Shown here: piece after piece, positions 1-8,267 of the stretch
Layout of the letters: every line of letters starts with the position of its first letter
Position numbering within the stretch: the first letter of the stretch is position 1
Assembly: GCA_965661165.1 (NCBI GenBank)
Contig: CBFICL010000006.1
Location: forward strand, 1 to 41,584
Origin: Hepatobacter sp965661165
GTDB taxonomy: Bacteria; Pseudomonadota; Alphaproteobacteria; Holosporales; Hepatobacteraceae
DNA length: 41,584 nucleotides
Direction of reading: 5' to 3'
Position numbers and translations under genes: made by a program
The notes under the pieces: generated by a model
Seen by the model: the letters and a program-made list of their open reading frames with translations, nothing else
What the model was told of the DNA's origin: nothing
Database searches by the model: none

Positions 1-764
1 GTTCGGTAATTGGTGAACAACTCACCCAAAAAAAGCTCATAAGATTTTATGGGCGCAGATGTTTTTTCATGGGCATCGTTAGCGTAAAAAATATAACGAT
101 CAAAATCAAAAAAACTATGCCGTGTGTCTTCACGTGTTTGTCTGACACCTTGTTGGAGGCACAGCCCTATTTGTTCGCCATTGTTGATTACCTGCGCACG
201 TGATGAAAGAATGGAGGCCTGCTTGTCAAGATGGCGTTGATCATAAATAAAAAGGCCGTCAAGGGAACCGTCTTTTCTTTTATTGTGTACATAGACCGTG
301 AAAGGACCTAAAGACTTAAACGCCCCCACCTGAAAAGATTTTTCTGAAAAGTGAGAGCGCATCGACAATTCTTGTTTACGAAATTTTTGAAAGGAAAGCG
401 GCACAAAATAAAGTGTCATGAGATATAAAAAAAGTGTGCCTGCCATGCCTACGTAAATAACGGGGCGCAGGATACGAGCTTGGCTGTACCCAGCATTTTT
501 GAGTACTGATAAAATGTTGTCATCACGATAGCGACCATAGAGAAATAAGACAGCAATGAAAAAAGCAAAGGGGAGTGCTAGCGAAAAAAGCTCGGGCAAT
601 AACCATGTCACAAACAAAAAAAAGTCCAAAAAAGATAATCTTTGTACCACAATGATGGAGACAAAGCGAAAAGATTGCTTCATCCACAGCAAGCTCGCAA
701 TAAAAAGAGAAAGTAAGACAGTTGTGCCCAAAAGGTGAAGTGTCATAGAACGCAAAATGCGCAT
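1..764 (-). CDS. lptF: LPS export permease LptF (YjgP/YjgQ family), 3' end missing
   Basis: This is the N-terminal 254 residues of an inner-membrane LptF/LptG permease, the transmembrane part of the ABC machine that lifts lipopolysaccharide from the inner membrane to the periplasmic bridge. I translated the minus strand directly. The protein starts MRILRSMTLHLLGTTV at the ATG at 764-762, and an in-frame stop lies a few codons upstream. Hydrophobic segments fall at about residues 8-26, 45-75 and 100-120, followed by a soluble periplasmic stretch, which is the family layout. The motif YGRYRDDNILSVLKNAG between the membrane segments is typical of the cytoplasmic coupling helix region. The gene runs off the window edge, so the C-terminal membrane half is unseen. 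It follows radC by 55 bases on the same strand. LptG is the alternative within the same family; the gene is called LptF from general resemblance only. Confidence 0.8.
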   Translation of the reverse strand, partial: MRILRSMTLHLLGTTVLLSLFIASLLWMKQSFRFVSIIVVQRLSFLDFFLFVTWLLPELFSLALPFAFFIAVLFLYGRYRDDNILSVLKNAGYSQARILRPVIYVGMAGTLFLYLMTLYFVPLSFQKFRKQELSMRSHFSEKSFQVGAFKSLGPFTVYVHNKRKDGSLDGLFIYDQRHLDKQASILSSRAQVINNGEQIGLCLQQGVRQTREDTRHSFFDFDRYIFYANDAHEKTSAPIKSYELFLGELFTNYR

Positions 765-819
765 GAGGTTACCAAGCTAAACAGCACAGAATTTGAGCAA
801 GTCTAAAGCATTTTATACC

Positions 820-1500
820 TTAAAGCCAGCCCTGTCCTCTGAAGGAGAACCACTCATATTTGCCTATAATAAAGTGATCAAGCAGGCGAATGCCCATGTC
901 ATGCGCGATGCTTTTAACGCGCTGTGTGATGTCTTTGTCACCTTGAGAAGGTGTGGTATAGCCTGATGGGTGATTGTGCACCATAATCAGCGAAGCTGCG
1001 CCTAACTCAAGCGCCCGTTTGACAATTTCTCTTGGATATAAAATGGCATGATCCACCGTGCCCTTTTGTTGGAGTTCATCTGCAATCAGCCCCCCTTTGG
1101 TATCGAGAAACAAAAGCCGAAAATGTTCCACATCAAGGTGCGCCATCAGCGTTTTGCAATAGTTGATGACTTTATGGGTGTTGTCGATCAGAGATGATTT
1201 TTGTAGATCTTCCCTTAATACGCGGGCCAGAGATTCTTTGATCACATAAAGCGTGCTTAAGGTGGTGTCGCCCACATCTTGTATTTTCTTTAATTTTTCA
1301 GGGGACGCTGAAAATACACCAGCTAACGATTTGAACTCTTTAAGGAGCCTCTTGGCCAAGGGTTTGACATCTCTACGCACAGAGGCCCCGAACAAAATCA
1401 GCTCTAAAATTTCGTAATCAGCAAGGCTTTCTGGACTTTTGAGAAACCGTTCTCTCAGCCGCGTGCGGTGGCCAAGATAGTGAGGATCTTTGGTGTCCAT
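820..1500 (-). CDS. radC: RadC-family JAB/MPN domain protein
   Basis: This is a full-length RadC-family protein of 226 residues. An N-terminal helix-hairpin-helix-like region (about residues 20-90) is followed by the JAB/JAMM domain. The metal-binding signature is clear: HNHPSG at about 175-180, followed by S-x2-D ending at about D188. Family members are widespread. The old DNA-repair assignment is doubtful, and the true biochemical role is not settled. I start at the ATG at 1500-1498; a TTG one codon upstream also reads in frame but overlaps nothing useful. The gene begins three bases after the map stop codon, so it is most likely co-transcribed with sfsA and map. Confidence 0.9.
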   Translation of the reverse strand: MDTKDPHYLGHRTRLRERFLKSPESLADYEILELILFGASVRRDVKPLAKRLLKEFKSLAGVFSASPEKLKKIQDVGDTTLSTLYVIKESLARVLREDLQKSSLIDNTHKVINYCKTLMAHLDVEHFRLLFLDTKGGLIADELQQKGTVDHAILYPREIVKRALELGAASLIMVHNHPSGYTTPSQGDKDITQRVKSIAHDMGIRLLDHFIIGKYEWFSFRGQGWL

Positions 1501-1503
1501 CAA

Positions 1504-2304
1504 TCACGCACTTTGTGTAAAAATCTCACACCCATCTTGGGTGACGCCCAGGGTGTGCTCAAACTGCGCCGAAAGGCTTTTATCTTTGGTGACCACTGTC
1601 CAACCATCGCCCAACAGTTTGGTGCCAGGTTTTCCCATATTCAGCATGGGTTCAATAGTAAACATCATGCCCGGCTCAAGCTTCACGCCCGTGCTGGGCT
1701 CGCCCACATGAAGCACCGAGGGAGGCCCATGAAAAAATTGCCCAATGCCGTGGCCACAATAATCTTTCACCACAGAAAAACCATGCTGCTTGGCCAGGGT
1801 TTGGATATGGTGGCCAATATCGCCCAAATAACATCCCGGGCGCACAAGATGAATGGCTTCATGAAGGGCCTGCTTGGTCACATCAATAAGCTTTTGGGTG
1901 TGTGGAGGCACATGACCCACCACAAACATGCGGCTGGTGTCACCATACCATCCATCCAGAATCACGGTGACGTCAATATTAAGAATGTCGCCGCTTTTGA
2001 GGCATGCTTCGCCAGGAATACCGTGGCACACCACATGATTAAGGGAGGTGCAAATGGATTTTGGATAGCCCTTATAGTGAAGGGGCGCTGGGATAGCATG
2101 GCTCGCGCGAATCATGTCATCACAAAGACGGTCAAGCTCACCTGTGGTGGTGCCGGCTTTCACAAAGGGAGCGATACGATCCAGAATGCTGGCTGCCAAA
2201 GCGCCGGCCTTTCTCATTTTATCAAAAGCGGGTGCGTCATGGAGTAAAATAGGCCCTTCAGGTGAATGAATATGAGGTGCCTCAAGTCTGCAGCACACGT
2301 TCAT
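1504..2304 (-). CDS. map: Methionine aminopeptidase, type I
   Basis: This cytosolic metalloprotease removes the N-terminal methionine from nascent proteins. The 266 residues match type I MetAP throughout. Recognisable parts are the substrate loop HGIPGEACLKSGDILNIDV with the first metal aspartate, DTSRMFVVG with the second aspartate, GHGIGQFFHGPP carrying the metal histidine, the glutamate in MMFTIEPML, and the final glutamate in SAQFEHTLGVT. The length is slightly above the usual 250-265 because of a short N-terminal extension. The start ATG overlaps the sfsA stop (ATGA arrangement), and the stop is followed three bases later by the radC start, so translational coupling is likely. Confidence 0.95.
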   Translation of the reverse strand: MNVCCRLEAPHIHSPEGPILLHDAPAFDKMRKAGALAASILDRIAPFVKAGTTTGELDRLCDDMIRASHAIPAPLHYKGYPKSICTSLNHVVCHGIPGEACLKSGDILNIDVTVILDGWYGDTSRMFVVGHVPPHTQKLIDVTKQALHEAIHLVRPGCYLGDIGHHIQTLAKQHGFSVVKDYCGHGIGQFFHGPPSVLHVGEPSTGVKLEPGMMFTIEPMLNMGKPGTKLLGDGWTVVTKDKSLSAQFEHTLGVTQDGCEIFTQSA

Positions 2305-3029
2305 GACACAGGTCCTTTGAAAGGAAGCGAGCCTTTAAGGGCGATGGACGTAGGACTCAACACGAAGTCATAGGCGTACATTTCAACCCCCACCAAAAGC
2401 GCTTTTTCCGCGAGTCTAGCATAATTGGGGTCAAAATGATGACAAAAATCGAAGTTTTTACAATCATCGCGTTGGACAACATAGATGAGCGCGCACCGTT
2501 GTCCCTGTTGTGCAAGATGGGTGAGCACCTCAAGGTGTTTTGCCCCACGCGTTGTTGGTGAATCAGGAAAAAGGGCCGTGTTACCTTCCCGGTAATGCAC
2601 ATTTTTGACTTCGATAAGACACGTTTTTGAGGGGCCAGAAAGCCTAAAGTCGACCCGCGTGTGGGGGGCAATCATTTTCTCTGATGCAACATGGTCATAG
2701 TCACAAAAGGGAGGGAGCCTTTTTTTAACAAGGGCTTCATGAATAAGTTTATTGGGCCTGTGTGTGTTGACACCCACCATCGTGTCGCCCACCATCACAC
2801 TTTCCCACGTATAGGGGGTTTTGCGGGTTTTAGAGATCGTGTGAGAGACATAGACTGTGCTGCCCTGGCGCAACAGATCACGCATGGCCCCCGTGTTGGG
2901 ACAATGGGCTGTGATGATCTGCTGATTTTCTTCAAGCTGAATCGTTGCAAGAAAACGTTTATAGCGTTCAAGCAAAGACCCTTTTTGCCAATTATGCAGC
3001 GCGAGCGTCGTGGGTGAAGTGTTGGACAA
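2301..3029 (-). CDS. sfsA: SfsA family DNA-binding/sugar fermentation stimulation protein
   Basis: This is a 242-residue protein of the SfsA family, which has an OB-like N-terminal part and a nuclease-like C-terminal core. Typical stretches are LLERYKRFLATIQ near the N-terminus, AHCPNTGAMRDLL, the long basic-acidic core DFRLSGPSKTCLIEVKNVHY, and PDSPTTRGAKHLEVL. The conserved aspartate and the E-x-K in IEVKN resemble a PD-(D/E)xK active site, but the family function is poorly defined. The only plausible in-frame start is TTG at 3029, because a stop lies three codons upstream. It is preceded by GAGAG at a usable distance. It overlaps the 3' end of hemY by 38 bases and the map start by four. 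Confidence 0.9.
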   Translation of the reverse strand: MSNTSPTTLALHNWQKGSLLERYKRFLATIQLEENQQIITAHCPNTGAMRDLLRQGSTVYVSHTISKTRKTPYTWESVMVGDTMVGVNTHRPNKLIHEALVKKRLPPFCDYDHVASEKMIAPHTRVDFRLSGPSKTCLIEVKNVHYREGNTALFPDSPTTRGAKHLEVLTHLAQQGQRCALIYVVQRDDCKNFDFCHHFDPNYARLAEKALLVGVEMYAYDFVLSPTSIALKGSLPFKGPVS

Positions 3030-4179
3030 AAACTCTCAATGTTGGATCCAGCGCGTAAATGCATTGATAGCTAGCGGACAGTGCCGGATCATACCTTTGT
3101 TCTTTGCGAATCTCAATTTTAGATTGTAAATAAAAGCACCACGATGTATAGCCCTGTTTTTTGAGGTGATCAATAGCCTGTAGCACAAAGGGTTTAAGGT
3201 TGGCATCCAACGCTACAAAAGCCATCAACAGAAGGCTCAAGGGATGCAGCTTGGCATCTTCTGTCAGTTGTTTGGCCGCTTCAAAACGTTCGGTTTTGGT
3301 GTTTTTGTGATAGATTCTGCAGAAAAGTTCAACCAGGGCAGGGTCGGGTTGGTTTTGCCATCCCGTTTTCAAAATGTGGACAGCACGTTTATCGTCTTGC
3401 TGTTCAAGGTGAAGGCACGCCAGTTCATAAAAAATGTGTGCTTTTTGGGGAAGCAAAACCAACGCTTTTTCTAGGAGCCAAATTTTCTTCTTAGGATCAC
3501 CCTTCCATTGCTGTGCTTTGTGAAATAAGAGTTCACCTTCCCAATGAAAGCTTTTGCTGCTGATGTTTTCACGACGGGCTGTTTGTAGAACTTTTTGGGC
3601 TAAATCAACTTCTCCTTGGGAGAGCGAGCTGTAAAATAGGTTCTCAATCGTCCATGGGCTGTGATCATGCATGTCAAAAAGATTTTTGAGAAGCTCATGG
3701 GCCACATCACGTTCATTTTTCTTGAGCGACCTTTTAGCTTGTTGCCGCAGACACCATGTTTTTAAGAACGCAAACGTGCTTGCGTGTGCCATGGCTTCCT
3801 GGAAAAGAGCATCGTTCGCGCTTTTCAAGCTTTTGAGGTGAACCATGGCAATCCAGGCAGTGTCGGTGATGTTTTTTTTAGAGCACAGTTTGCTCAGCTT
3901 TTTTGTGTCTTGTCCGTCAAGGTGTACAAGGGCTCGTGCCATCCGAAGCTCGAGCGATTCTATGTTAAACAACCATGTAAGCAGGCGCTTGCACAACAAC
4001 AAGGTTATCCAACTGGCCCATAAAAAAATGATCAAAGCGACCCAGGTAGGGTAAGCCTCAAAGGTCCACTGATGCTGATCTATGACCATCACCACGTTTG
4101 TATGTGCTTTTTCCCACATGTGAGGGGCTGCCAGCAGGGTGAGGAAAAAAAGATTTTTAACAATAAATGTCCAGGACAT
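2992..4179 (-). CDS. HemY-like TPR membrane protein of the heme cluster
   Basis: This membrane-anchored helical-repeat protein of 395 residues occupies the HemY position downstream of hemC-hemD. Two N-terminal hydrophobic segments (about residues 5-20 and 45-70) flank a short periplasmic piece. The remainder is alpha-helical TPR-like repeats, for example LLEKALVLLPQKAHIFYELACLHLEQQDDKRAVHIL. HemY proteins of this kind are not protoporphyrinogen oxidase. They are proposed to assist heme synthesis, but no enzymatic activity is established. I chose the ATG at 4179 because AAAGAGAG sits just ahead of it; the open frame extends six codons further to a GTG at 4197. The product is assigned mainly by topology and context, so the symbol is left blank. 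Confidence 0.75.
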   Translation of the reverse strand: MSWTFIVKNLFFLTLLAAPHMWEKAHTNVVMVIDQHQWTFEAYPTWVALIIFLWASWITLLLCKRLLTWLFNIESLELRMARALVHLDGQDTKKLSKLCSKKNITDTAWIAMVHLKSLKSANDALFQEAMAHASTFAFLKTWCLRQQAKRSLKKNERDVAHELLKNLFDMHDHSPWTIENLFYSSLSQGEVDLAQKVLQTARRENISSKSFHWEGELLFHKAQQWKGDPKKKIWLLEKALVLLPQKAHIFYELACLHLEQQDDKRAVHILKTGWQNQPDPALVELFCRIYHKNTKTERFEAAKQLTEDAKLHPLSLLLMAFVALDANLKPFVLQAIDHLKKQGYTSWCFYLQSKIEIRKEQRYDPALSASYQCIYALDPTLRVFVQHFTHDARAA

Positions 4180-4232
4180 AGGCTCTCTCTTTGTCACACC
4201 GTCAAAGCTAGCATATCTTTCCCTACAAAGGC

Positions 4233-4997
4233 TTACTTTCTGGATACATAGTGAACAATTGTGTCAACAAGGGTTGAGAGACTGGGGTGAGGCACATCGA
4301 TAATGTGAAGATTTTCTTGGGTTCTAAGAGTGTGCGTGATGTCGGCGCTTAGAGAAAAAAAACGCACCCCTGCGAGAACATTAGATAAAGAAGCAGACAG
4401 AGAATCAGGTGAAGAGGGGGATCGCTTTTCATCCATAAAGCGGGTCAGTGTGCGGGCCATGCTTTGAGATAGTACGCATACCCCCCAAGGAAGGACATTA
4501 AAAGCTTTGTTGAGGTGTTCCTTTTGTGCGTGGATAGGGTGTATGACGTAGCCCAGATATTCTTTCACACAGATGTTGAAAGCACGTAGCTGTGACGTGA
4601 TGTCTTCTTTAATCTCTTGTCCCCTCACATAAAGCAGGGGCTGTGGAAGCGTGTGATGTTGTTTTTTCAGCAAAGACACAAGGCCTGATGCTTGACCGTT
4701 GGGTGAGATGATTACGTTGTGAAATCCAAGCTTTCGGGCCACGTCTGCACTGGCATCACCCACAACAAAAAGCTCTTTTTCTTGTGAAAAACCTGATTGA
4801 TGCAGCATGCGGATGCCATTGCGGCTGGTGGCACAGGCGCTGGGGCAGCGCAGCATCTCGTCAGGGAGAGGGTCAGAAAAGGCAACCTGTGTCAGGGGGA
4901 TAAAAACAGGTTGAACCTCCCATTGTGTGAGCGTAGATAACGCTTTTAGCGTGTCTTCGCGCTCATTATCTGCCCTGAAGACGAGCAATCTCTTCAT
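4233..4997 (-). CDS. hemD: Uroporphyrinogen-III synthase
   Basis: This enzyme cyclises and inverts ring D of hydroxymethylbilane to give uroporphyrinogen III, the branch point of heme and siroheme synthesis. Family sequence is weakly conserved, as usual for HemD. The 254-residue length, the N-terminal KRLLVFRADNERE, the central CATSRNGIRML and FVVGDASADVARKLGF, and the C-terminal segment around DVPHPSLSTLVDTIVHYV all agree with two Rossmann-like halves. The start ATG lies inside the 3' end of hemC (32-base overlap), giving strong coupling to the previous enzyme of the pathway. The following gene is the HemY-like protein, about 50 bases on. Confidence 0.9.
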   Translation of the reverse strand: MKRLLVFRADNEREDTLKALSTLTQWEVQPVFIPLTQVAFSDPLPDEMLRCPSACATSRNGIRMLHQSGFSQEKELFVVGDASADVARKLGFHNVIISPNGQASGLVSLLKKQHHTLPQPLLYVRGQEIKEDITSQLRAFNICVKEYLGYVIHPIHAQKEHLNKAFNVLPWGVCVLSQSMARTLTRFMDEKRSPSSPDSLSASLSNVLAGVRFFSLSADITHTLRTQENLHIIDVPHPSLSTLVDTIVHYVSRK

Positions 4998-5901
4998 GGT
5001 GCATCCTTTTGATCTTATGGCCTAAGGCATGGCCGTGGGTAAAGAAATCTTTAATTTGCGCAAGGTCTATCACGTCTTTGAGGGTGACAAGGTGGGTGCC
5101 ATCAGGCTGTGAAAGCATGCCGAGAAAGGTGAGGTGCTTATCATGAATATGTGCATATCCCCCCAAGGATGTTTGACAATCACCTTCGATGGCGGTCACA
5201 AAGCCGCGTTCCACACACGATTCCTTTTGTGTGTTGTCATGACAGCATGCTTTGAGGGCCTTTTGCAACAAAAGATCCTCTTTGCGGCACTGTATGGCCA
5301 GGATGCCTTGTGTGGGGGCAGGGATAAGCTCATTTGGGGAAAAAACGTAACGCACGCGGTGGGTGAGGTGGAGGCGCCTCAACCCCGCCATGGCCAGAAT
5401 TAAGCCGTCAATATCACCGTCATCCATTTTTTGTATACGTGTATTCACCCCGCCACGAATATCTTGAAGTTTCATGTGGGGATACCTATGTTTGATTTGA
5501 TTGTGACGCCTTAAGGAGCATGTGCCCACCCCCCCTTCATAAGAAGACAGGTCATGGGGAAGGCTTTTCATTTCTGAGGTGGATAAAAAAGCATCACGGG
5601 GGTCTTCTCTGGGTAGAACACAAGCGATCACAAGCCCTTCTGTCATGAGGTAAGGCATATCTTTATAAGAATGAACAGCCATATCAATCTTTTTTTCAAG
5701 GAGGTTTTGCTCGAGCTCTTTGACAAAAAGTCCTTTGCCTTCTGTAAAGCGGAGCGGCTGCGATGTTTGATCTCCTGTGGTTTGATAGGGCACAATGTGG
5801 GTCGCAATGCCGGTCTTCAAAAGCGCTTGTTGAGCAATTTCAGCCTGTCTTAAAGCGAGCGGCGTTTTGCGTGTGCCAAGATTAAAAGGGCGCCTATTCA
5901 T
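4966..5901 (-). CDS. hemC: Hydroxymethylbilane synthase (porphobilinogen deaminase)
   Basis: This enzyme joins four porphobilinogen units into hydroxymethylbilane. The 311 residues match the family at full length. The catalytic aspartate lies in DMAVHSYKDMP (D81), and the cysteine that carries the dipyrromethane cofactor lies in EGDCQTSLGGYA (C242, the same number as in the E. coli enzyme). Cofactor-binding arginines are seen in LGTCSLRRHNQ-type and DIRGGVNTR segments. It is the first gene of the minus-strand block hemC-hemD-hemY-sfsA-map-radC and starts at the ATG at 5901. A good sigma-70-like promoter lies about 36 bases upstream (separate entry). Confidence 0.97.
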   Translation of the reverse strand: MNRRPFNLGTRKTPLALRQAEIAQQALLKTGIATHIVPYQTTGDQTSQPLRFTEGKGLFVKELEQNLLEKKIDMAVHSYKDMPYLMTEGLVIACVLPREDPRDAFLSTSEMKSLPHDLSSYEGGVGTCSLRRHNQIKHRYPHMKLQDIRGGVNTRIQKMDDGDIDGLILAMAGLRRLHLTHRVRYVFSPNELIPAPTQGILAIQCRKEDLLLQKALKACCHDNTQKESCVERGFVTAIEGDCQTSLGGYAHIHDKHLTFLGMLSQPDGTHLVTLKDVIDLAQIKDFFTHGHALGHKIKRMHHEEIARLQGR

Positions 5902-5936
5902 TGTGTTCCGGATAATCGGTGTGCAAGCCGCAAGCT

Positions 5937-5965
5937 AACATATTTTTCGTTTCCATGTATGACAA
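5937..5965 (-). promoter_or_regulatory. Candidate sigma-70 promoter for hemC
   Basis: Reading the minus strand, TTGTCA (5965-5960) is followed by exactly 17 bases and then TATGTT (5942-5937). This gives 5/6 and 4/6 matches to the consensus hexamers. Transcription would start near 5930, leaving a leader of about 29 bases before the hemC ATG. The site lies in the 144-base divergent gap between hemC and fliI. It is inferred from sequence match only. Confidence 0.45.
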
Positions 5966-6045
5966 CATTTTTTCTGTAAAAGGATTGTTAATACATTGGA
6001 GATTAAAAAATCTTAGCTTTCCATAAAAAAGGGACAGGACGCCTC

Positions 6046-7383
6046 ATGGCCAAGATTAAAGATATGGCACAAGTGCAAGAGACCTTCTTGTCCAACTTGA
6101 ACCGTATTTCTTCAGTGTCTTGGGTGGGGCATGTGCGCTCTATTGTGGGTCTGTTGGTGGAGGTAGTGGGGATTACACATTGTGTGCGTTTGGGAAGCAT
6201 GGTGCGTATTTGGCGAGATGAGCATCACCATTTGTTAGGCGAAGTGGTAGGGTTTCGTCAGGATGTCGTGTTGGTGATGGGCTATGATTTTTTGGATGGG
6301 ATTGGCCCCAAAGCGAAAGTGAATGTCATAGAGCAAGATATGCACATCTATCCTTGCGACGCGTGGCGCGGGCGTATTGTGGATGGCTTGGCCAGGCCTA
6401 TCGATAACAAAGGGCCCCTCTTGCAAGGCACCATGCCTTATTTTGTGAAGTCAAAAGCCCCCGAAGCCCATCAGCGTGCACGAACCAACACGCCTGTAGA
6501 TTTGGGTATCAAGGCCATGAACACCTTTACCACATGCTATCGAGGTCAGCGCATGGGTATTTTTTCAGCCGCTGGTGTCGGCAAATCGATTCTGTTGGGG
6601 CAAATTACACGCTTTACTGATTGTGACATTATTATCGTAGGCCTTGTGGGCGAGCGCGGCCGGGAGGTGAAAGAATTTATTGAAGATCAATTGGGTGATG
6701 AGGGCCTTGCGAAGGCTGTAGTGGTGGTGGCCACATCAGATATGCCGGCCCTGTTAAGGCGACAAGCGGCGTATATTACGTTTACGTTAGCTGAATATTT
6801 TCGCGATCAACAACTCAATGTCTTATGTGTGGTGGACAGTGTCACCCGTTTTGCACTGGCGCAGCGGGAAATTGGCCTGTCTGTATCAGAGCCCCCTGCC
6901 ACACGCGGGTTTCCTCCCACCGTTTTTTCTGAGCTGCCCCGCCTTTTAGAGCGCGCAGGCAACACCCACCATGCGGGGTCTATTACAGGTATTTTCAGCA
7001 TTTTGGTGGAAGGTGATGATCATAATGAACCCATTGCAGACGCCGTGCGAAGCATTCTTGATGGCCACATTGTTTTGGATCGGTCGATTGCAGAAAGAGG
7101 GCGCTATCCTGCCATTAATATCTTAAAAAGTGTTTCACGGGCACGTATTAAACGGTCGCCCGAAGATGAAGCGTGCATCGAACACGTCAGGCGTGTGTTG
7201 TCGACCTATGAAAATATGGCTGAGATGATTCAGTTAGGTGCCTATCAACAGGGTCAATCACCTGATGTGGATAAAGCCATTGCCGATTATCCCAAAATTG
7301 AATCTTTTCTCAGTCAAGACAAAGACACCGCGGTTTCCTTAGAAGAAGGTTTTGCCCAATTGAAGGACATCGTGAATCCATGA
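6046..7383 (+). CDS. fliI: Flagellar export ATPase FliI
   Basis: This 445-residue hexameric ATPase energises export of flagellar subunits at the cytoplasmic face of the basal body. An N-terminal beta-barrel (about 20-95) precedes the RecA-like core. The Walker A is GIFSAAGVGKS at 171-181, and the Walker B region is LNVLCVVDSVTRFA. The segment EPPATRGFPPTVFSELPRLLERAG has the A-T-R-G form of flagellar FliI, rather than the T-R-R-G form usual in virulence secretion ATPases. A C-terminal helical domain follows. The ATG at 6046 is preceded by a weak purine tract. The stop overlaps the start of fliJ (ATGA). No other flagellar genes lie in the window. Confidence 0.93.
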   Translation: MAKIKDMAQVQETFLSNLNRISSVSWVGHVRSIVGLLVEVVGITHCVRLGSMVRIWRDEHHHLLGEVVGFRQDVVLVMGYDFLDGIGPKAKVNVIEQDMHIYPCDAWRGRIVDGLARPIDNKGPLLQGTMPYFVKSKAPEAHQRARTNTPVDLGIKAMNTFTTCYRGQRMGIFSAAGVGKSILLGQITRFTDCDIIIVGLVGERGREVKEFIEDQLGDEGLAKAVVVVATSDMPALLRRQAAYITFTLAEYFRDQQLNVLCVVDSVTRFALAQREIGLSVSEPPATRGFPPTVFSELPRLLERAGNTHHAGSITGIFSILVEGDDHNEPIADAVRSILDGHIVLDRSIAERGRYPAINILKSVSRARIKRSPEDEACIEHVRRVLSTYENMAEMIQLGAYQQGQSPDVDKAIADYPKIESFLSQDKDTAVSLEEGFAQLKDIVNP

Positions 7384-7841
7384 AGGAAGGCATTCACAAA
7401 CGGTTGGCGTCTTTGCTACGTCATGAGCTTAAGCAAAAAACCTATCTCTTGAAGCAAAAAGAACAAGAGATGACCATGATGAAGTCCACCATACACAACC
7501 TGGAAACCGCCTTTAAAAAAGAGTGGAACGTCATGCGACATGATGCAGCGCTTTCTGGGATGGCTCATAGGTTTTTGCAGCAATTTGACCACGAGAGACA
7601 GCAGGCACAAGCGGGCTTTGCGCGTCTCGAGAAAACCATCAAAGAGATTCTTCAAGACATGCGCACCCTTTTCGAAAAGGTCAAGCGCCACGAAACAATA
7701 CAAGAGCGTCAAGTCCGTGAACACATGCTTCACGTGATGAGACAAGAAGAAAAAAAGCTAGAAGATGTGCGGACAGCGCTTCAACGCCTATCCCTCCTTG
7801 CGGCACCGGGCTTCAAAGGCAGCCCTCATTTGGTCCTTTAG
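7380..7841 (+). CDS. fliJ: FliJ-like coiled-coil flagellar export protein
   Basis: This is a 153-residue, highly charged, almost entirely helical protein. It is called FliJ because it is translationally coupled to fliI (4-base overlap), has the usual length and consists of one long antiparallel-type coiled coil rich in K, E, Q and R from about residue 5 to 140. FliJ sits in the FliI hexamer like the gamma subunit of F1-ATPase and helps escort export chaperones. Sequence conservation in this family is very low, so context carries most of the weight. Its 3' end overlaps the convergent popZ by 54 bases. Confidence 0.75.
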   Translation: MKEGIHKRLASLLRHELKQKTYLLKQKEQEMTMMKSTIHNLETAFKKEWNVMRHDAALSGMAHRFLQQFDHERQQAQAGFARLEKTIKEILQDMRTLFEKVKRHETIQERQVREHMLHVMRQEEKKLEDVRTALQRLSLLAAPGFKGSPHLVL

Positions 7842-8264
7842 AATTTTTTCAGCAAGGGGCGGCACGTTTTTGTCAATCCAAGATGACAGGAATTCTCTCA
7901 CAATTTTTTCAAGGGTGGACTCAAGGAACACTTCAAACCCTTCAGCCAATTTTTCTTGTCGTGATATGTTGGAAATCAACGGTGACACATTATTTTTCAC
8001 AGCTTTTGCAGATGCAGCGCCAGAAGATCCATGAGAAGATGCGTGGCTGAGCGAAGTTCTTGCGGGTGTTGCGGGTGCTGATGCCATCTGCGCTTCATCC
8101 TTCTCGCTGGCTTTGCCCTCTACGACCTCTTGAAGCTCTAAGACGTTTGAAGAGGCCTCTTGAGAGTCTTCATCTTTCTCCAGTGCAGGGCCTTCATTAT
8201 TGCCGATAACGCGGCGGATAGAGGCCAAAATATCTTCAATGGATGTCGTTTCTTCGTCAGGCAT
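7788..8264 (-). CDS. popZ: PopZ-family polar organising protein (DUF2497)
   Basis: This is a 158-residue protein with the three-part plan of alphaproteobacterial PopZ. A short conserved N-terminal helix (SIEDILASIRRVIG, residues 8-21) is followed by a low-complexity acidic then Ala/Ser-rich linker (about 25-90) and a conserved C-terminal helical region (EGFEVFLESTLEKIVREFLSSWIDKNVPPLAEKILKDQ) used for oligomerisation. In Caulobacter, PopZ forms a polar matrix that anchors ParB-parS and recruits cell-cycle regulators; function here is inferred from the family. The start ATG lies three bases after the tolC stop codon, so it is probably read from the tolC promoter. Confidence 0.9.
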   Translation of the reverse strand: MPDEETTSIEDILASIRRVIGNNEGPALEKDEDSQEASSNVLELQEVVEGKASEKDEAQMASAPATPARTSLSHASSHGSSGAASAKAVKNNVSPLISNISRQEKLAEGFEVFLESTLEKIVREFLSSWIDKNVPPLAEKILKDQMRAAFEARCRKEG

Positions 8265-8267
8265 GAT

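Noticed and set aside
1468..2247. A long plus-strand reading frame opposite map
   Set aside because: It is a mirror of the strongly conserved methionine aminopeptidase gene, has no recognisable protein features, and is explained by codon bias.
5984..6010. Possible CtrA binding site (two TTAA half-sites) ahead of fliI
   Set aside because: The half-sites are 11 bases apart, not the 7 of the CtrA consensus, and the region is AT-rich enough for chance.
6046..7383. fliI read as a type III virulence secretion ATPase
   Set aside because: The E-P-P-A-T-R-G segment and the adjacent FliJ-like gene fit the flagellar branch, and no other secretion genes are present.
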